Shown here: positions 6,312-6,775 of the stretch, one piece after another
Position numbering within the stretch: the stretch's first letter is position 1
Layout of the letters: the number at the start of each line of letters is the position of its first letter
Source of the DNA: Bacteroidota bacterium
GTDB taxonomy: Bacteria > Bacteroidota > Bacteroidia > Chitinophagales > Chitinophagaceae
Reading direction: 5' to 3'
Assembly (NCBI GenBank): GCA_023391015.1
Contig: JAEWBT010000034.1
Coordinates: 1 to 6,775, forward strand
Length of the DNA stretch: 6,775 bases
Notes under the pieces: model-generated
Seen by the model: only the letters and a program-made list of their open reading frames with translations
Database searches by the model: none
What the model was told of the DNA's origin: nothing
Program-made: the position numbers and the translations under genes

Positions 6312-6614
6312 AATTCAGGAGGGAGATTAAATAGAGAAACGATTGGGCAAAAAGGTAAGGTGCGATTGATTGCCGGAACTACTATTAGCAAAATCTGTTC
6401 CGGTTGGATAAAAAGTAAAAAAGGAAGTTCGCACAAGATTTGGTCGCGTGTAATTTGGTGTCGTAATATTTATTATGTAAAACAAATTAACCAACCAAAA
6501 AACAAAGAATTAATAAAATAGATCTTAAAGAAAAGAGTTGTTTTATTAACTCCTTGAAATAGGGGATACTGTATTCTGAGTCCTCTGATAACGGGTAGGG
6601 GAGTTGCCAGCGTA
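6312..6614. other. AT-rich intergenic region upstream of HMG-CoA reductase
   Basis: This 303-base stretch between the Fic-like gene end and the HMG-CoA reductase start is clearly richer in A/T than the genes, especially 6404-6550. It probably holds the terminator of one gene and the promoter of the next. I see a spaced inverted repeat (6373-6403) and a weak AT-rich dyad at 6463-6478 (CGTAATATTTATTATG, seven pairs with one wobble). An open frame crossing 6487-6693 on the minus strand is a frame-shifted shadow of the Fic-like C-terminus plus intergenic sequence. No convincing RNA gene or intrinsic terminator with a U-tract was found. Confidence 0.6.
6373..6403. promoter_or_regulatory. Spaced inverted repeat CCGGAAC-N17-GTTCCGG upstream of HMG-CoA reductase
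   Basis: CCGGAAC (6373-6379) and GTTCCGG (6397-6403) are perfect reverse complements separated by 17 bases, with a centre-to-centre distance of 24 bases. The site lies 62-92 bases upstream of the HMG-CoA reductase ATG, where an operator or a leader hairpin could act. The arms share the CCGGAA core of the iterated motif of this window, so the pairing could also be two chance copies of that motif in opposite orientation. No U-tract follows on the minus strand, so it is not a clear terminator. Confidence 0.35.
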
Positions 6615-6775
6615 CTACAAGTTCAATTCTGTAAAAGACAGGGAATAGTACGTACTCCGTCCACCAGCACTTGATCTTTTCAAGACGCCCCAATGTATCA
6701 ATTCATTGATGTCCCGCGTAGCAGTATCCTGCGAGCATTTCGCTATTTTGGCCCATTTGGCAGAAGTGAGGTTCC
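6615..6775 (-). CDS. Fic-family-like protein, C-terminal winged-helix domain (partial)
   Basis: The minus-strand frame is open from the window edge to TAG at 6617-6615 and gives the last 53 residues of a protein whose N-terminal part lies outside. It contains LTSAKWAKIAKCSQDTATRD, then INELIHWGVLKRS and GGRSTYYSL, ending in TELNL. This is a winged-helix pattern: helix, turn, recognition helix (CSQDTATRDINELI), then the GGRST wing. It closely resembles the C-terminal domain of Fic (AMP-transferase) proteins, where the catalytic HPFxxGNGR loop lies upstream and would be beyond the window. Without that part, activity cannot be judged, and other winged-helix proteins share this fold. The gene ends 303 bases before HMG-CoA reductase and is probably a separate unit. 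A competing 68-residue frame at 6487-6693 shows no family likeness. Confidence 0.72.
   Translation of the reverse strand, partial: NLTSAKWAKIAKCSQDTATRDINELIHWGVLKRSSAGGRSTYYSLSFTELNL

Noticed and set aside
6348..6357. Possible Bacteroidota -7 box TACCTTTTTG upstream of HMG-CoA reductase
   Set aside because: It has two extra T compared with TAnnTTTG, and no -33 TTG at the expected spacing; too weak to call.
5583..6521. 312-codon plus-strand open frame opposite HMG-CoA reductase
   Set aside because: It is antisense to a gene with complete family motifs, and its translation shows no recognisable domain; a shadow of high-GC codon use.
6487..6693. 68-codon minus-strand open frame
   Set aside because: The neighbouring frame encodes a recognisable Fic-like winged helix ending at 6615; this one is a frame-shifted shadow running into the intergenic region.

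Overview
The window (about 53% GC by eye) carries one strongly one-directional block of genes, all on the minus strand, so the text below follows transcription from high to low coordinates. It looks like a member of the Bacteroidota, perhaps of the Saprospiria type. The reasons are weak Shine-Dalgarno signals before the starts, a TGTCATTCC...GGAATCT-type dispersed hairpin, protein families typical of that phylum, and a class I HMG-CoA reductase, which implies the mevalonate route. The lineage is inference only.

Layout: (1) 6775-6615, the last 53 residues of a protein that resembles the C-terminal winged helix of Fic-family proteins, cut by the window edge. (2) 6614-6312, an AT-rich intergenic region with a spaced inverted repeat. 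(3) 6311-5028, HMG-CoA reductase. (4) 5027-4877, an intergenic spacer with a dispersed hairpin and one copy of the palindrome TTTCCGGAAA. (5) 4876-3965, a UbiA-type membrane prenyltransferase. (6) 3968-1518, a PEP-synthase-like dikinase with ATP-grasp and phosphohistidine domains but no PEP-binding barrel, overlapping gene 5 by ATGA. (7) 1524-1447, a nested palindromic repeat that contains the stop codon of gene 6. (8) 1414-335, a DUF3419/BtaA-like SAM-dependent 3-amino-3-carboxypropyl transferase. (9) 338-1, the N-terminal 112 residues of a polyprenol kinase/phosphatidate cytidylyltransferase-like membrane protein, again overlapping by ATGA.

Together the genes suggest a membrane-lipid or isoprenoid pathway. 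HMG-CoA reductase would supply mevalonate. The UbiA enzyme would move a prenyl group onto an acceptor. The dikinase and the CTP-dependent-kinase-like protein would activate or phosphorylate an intermediate. The BtaA-like enzyme would attach a homoserine-type head group from SAM. No member reveals the final product, so this is a hypothesis from context.

The most striking non-genic signal is a palindrome, TTTCCGGAAA. Its core TTCCGG occurs 32 times on the + strand (about 2 expected), TTCCGGAA 17 times, and the full 10-mer 8 times. It is read in all three codon frames, also lies between genes, and is absent from the conserved core of HMG-CoA reductase. This points to a DNA-level, genome-wide iterated motif.
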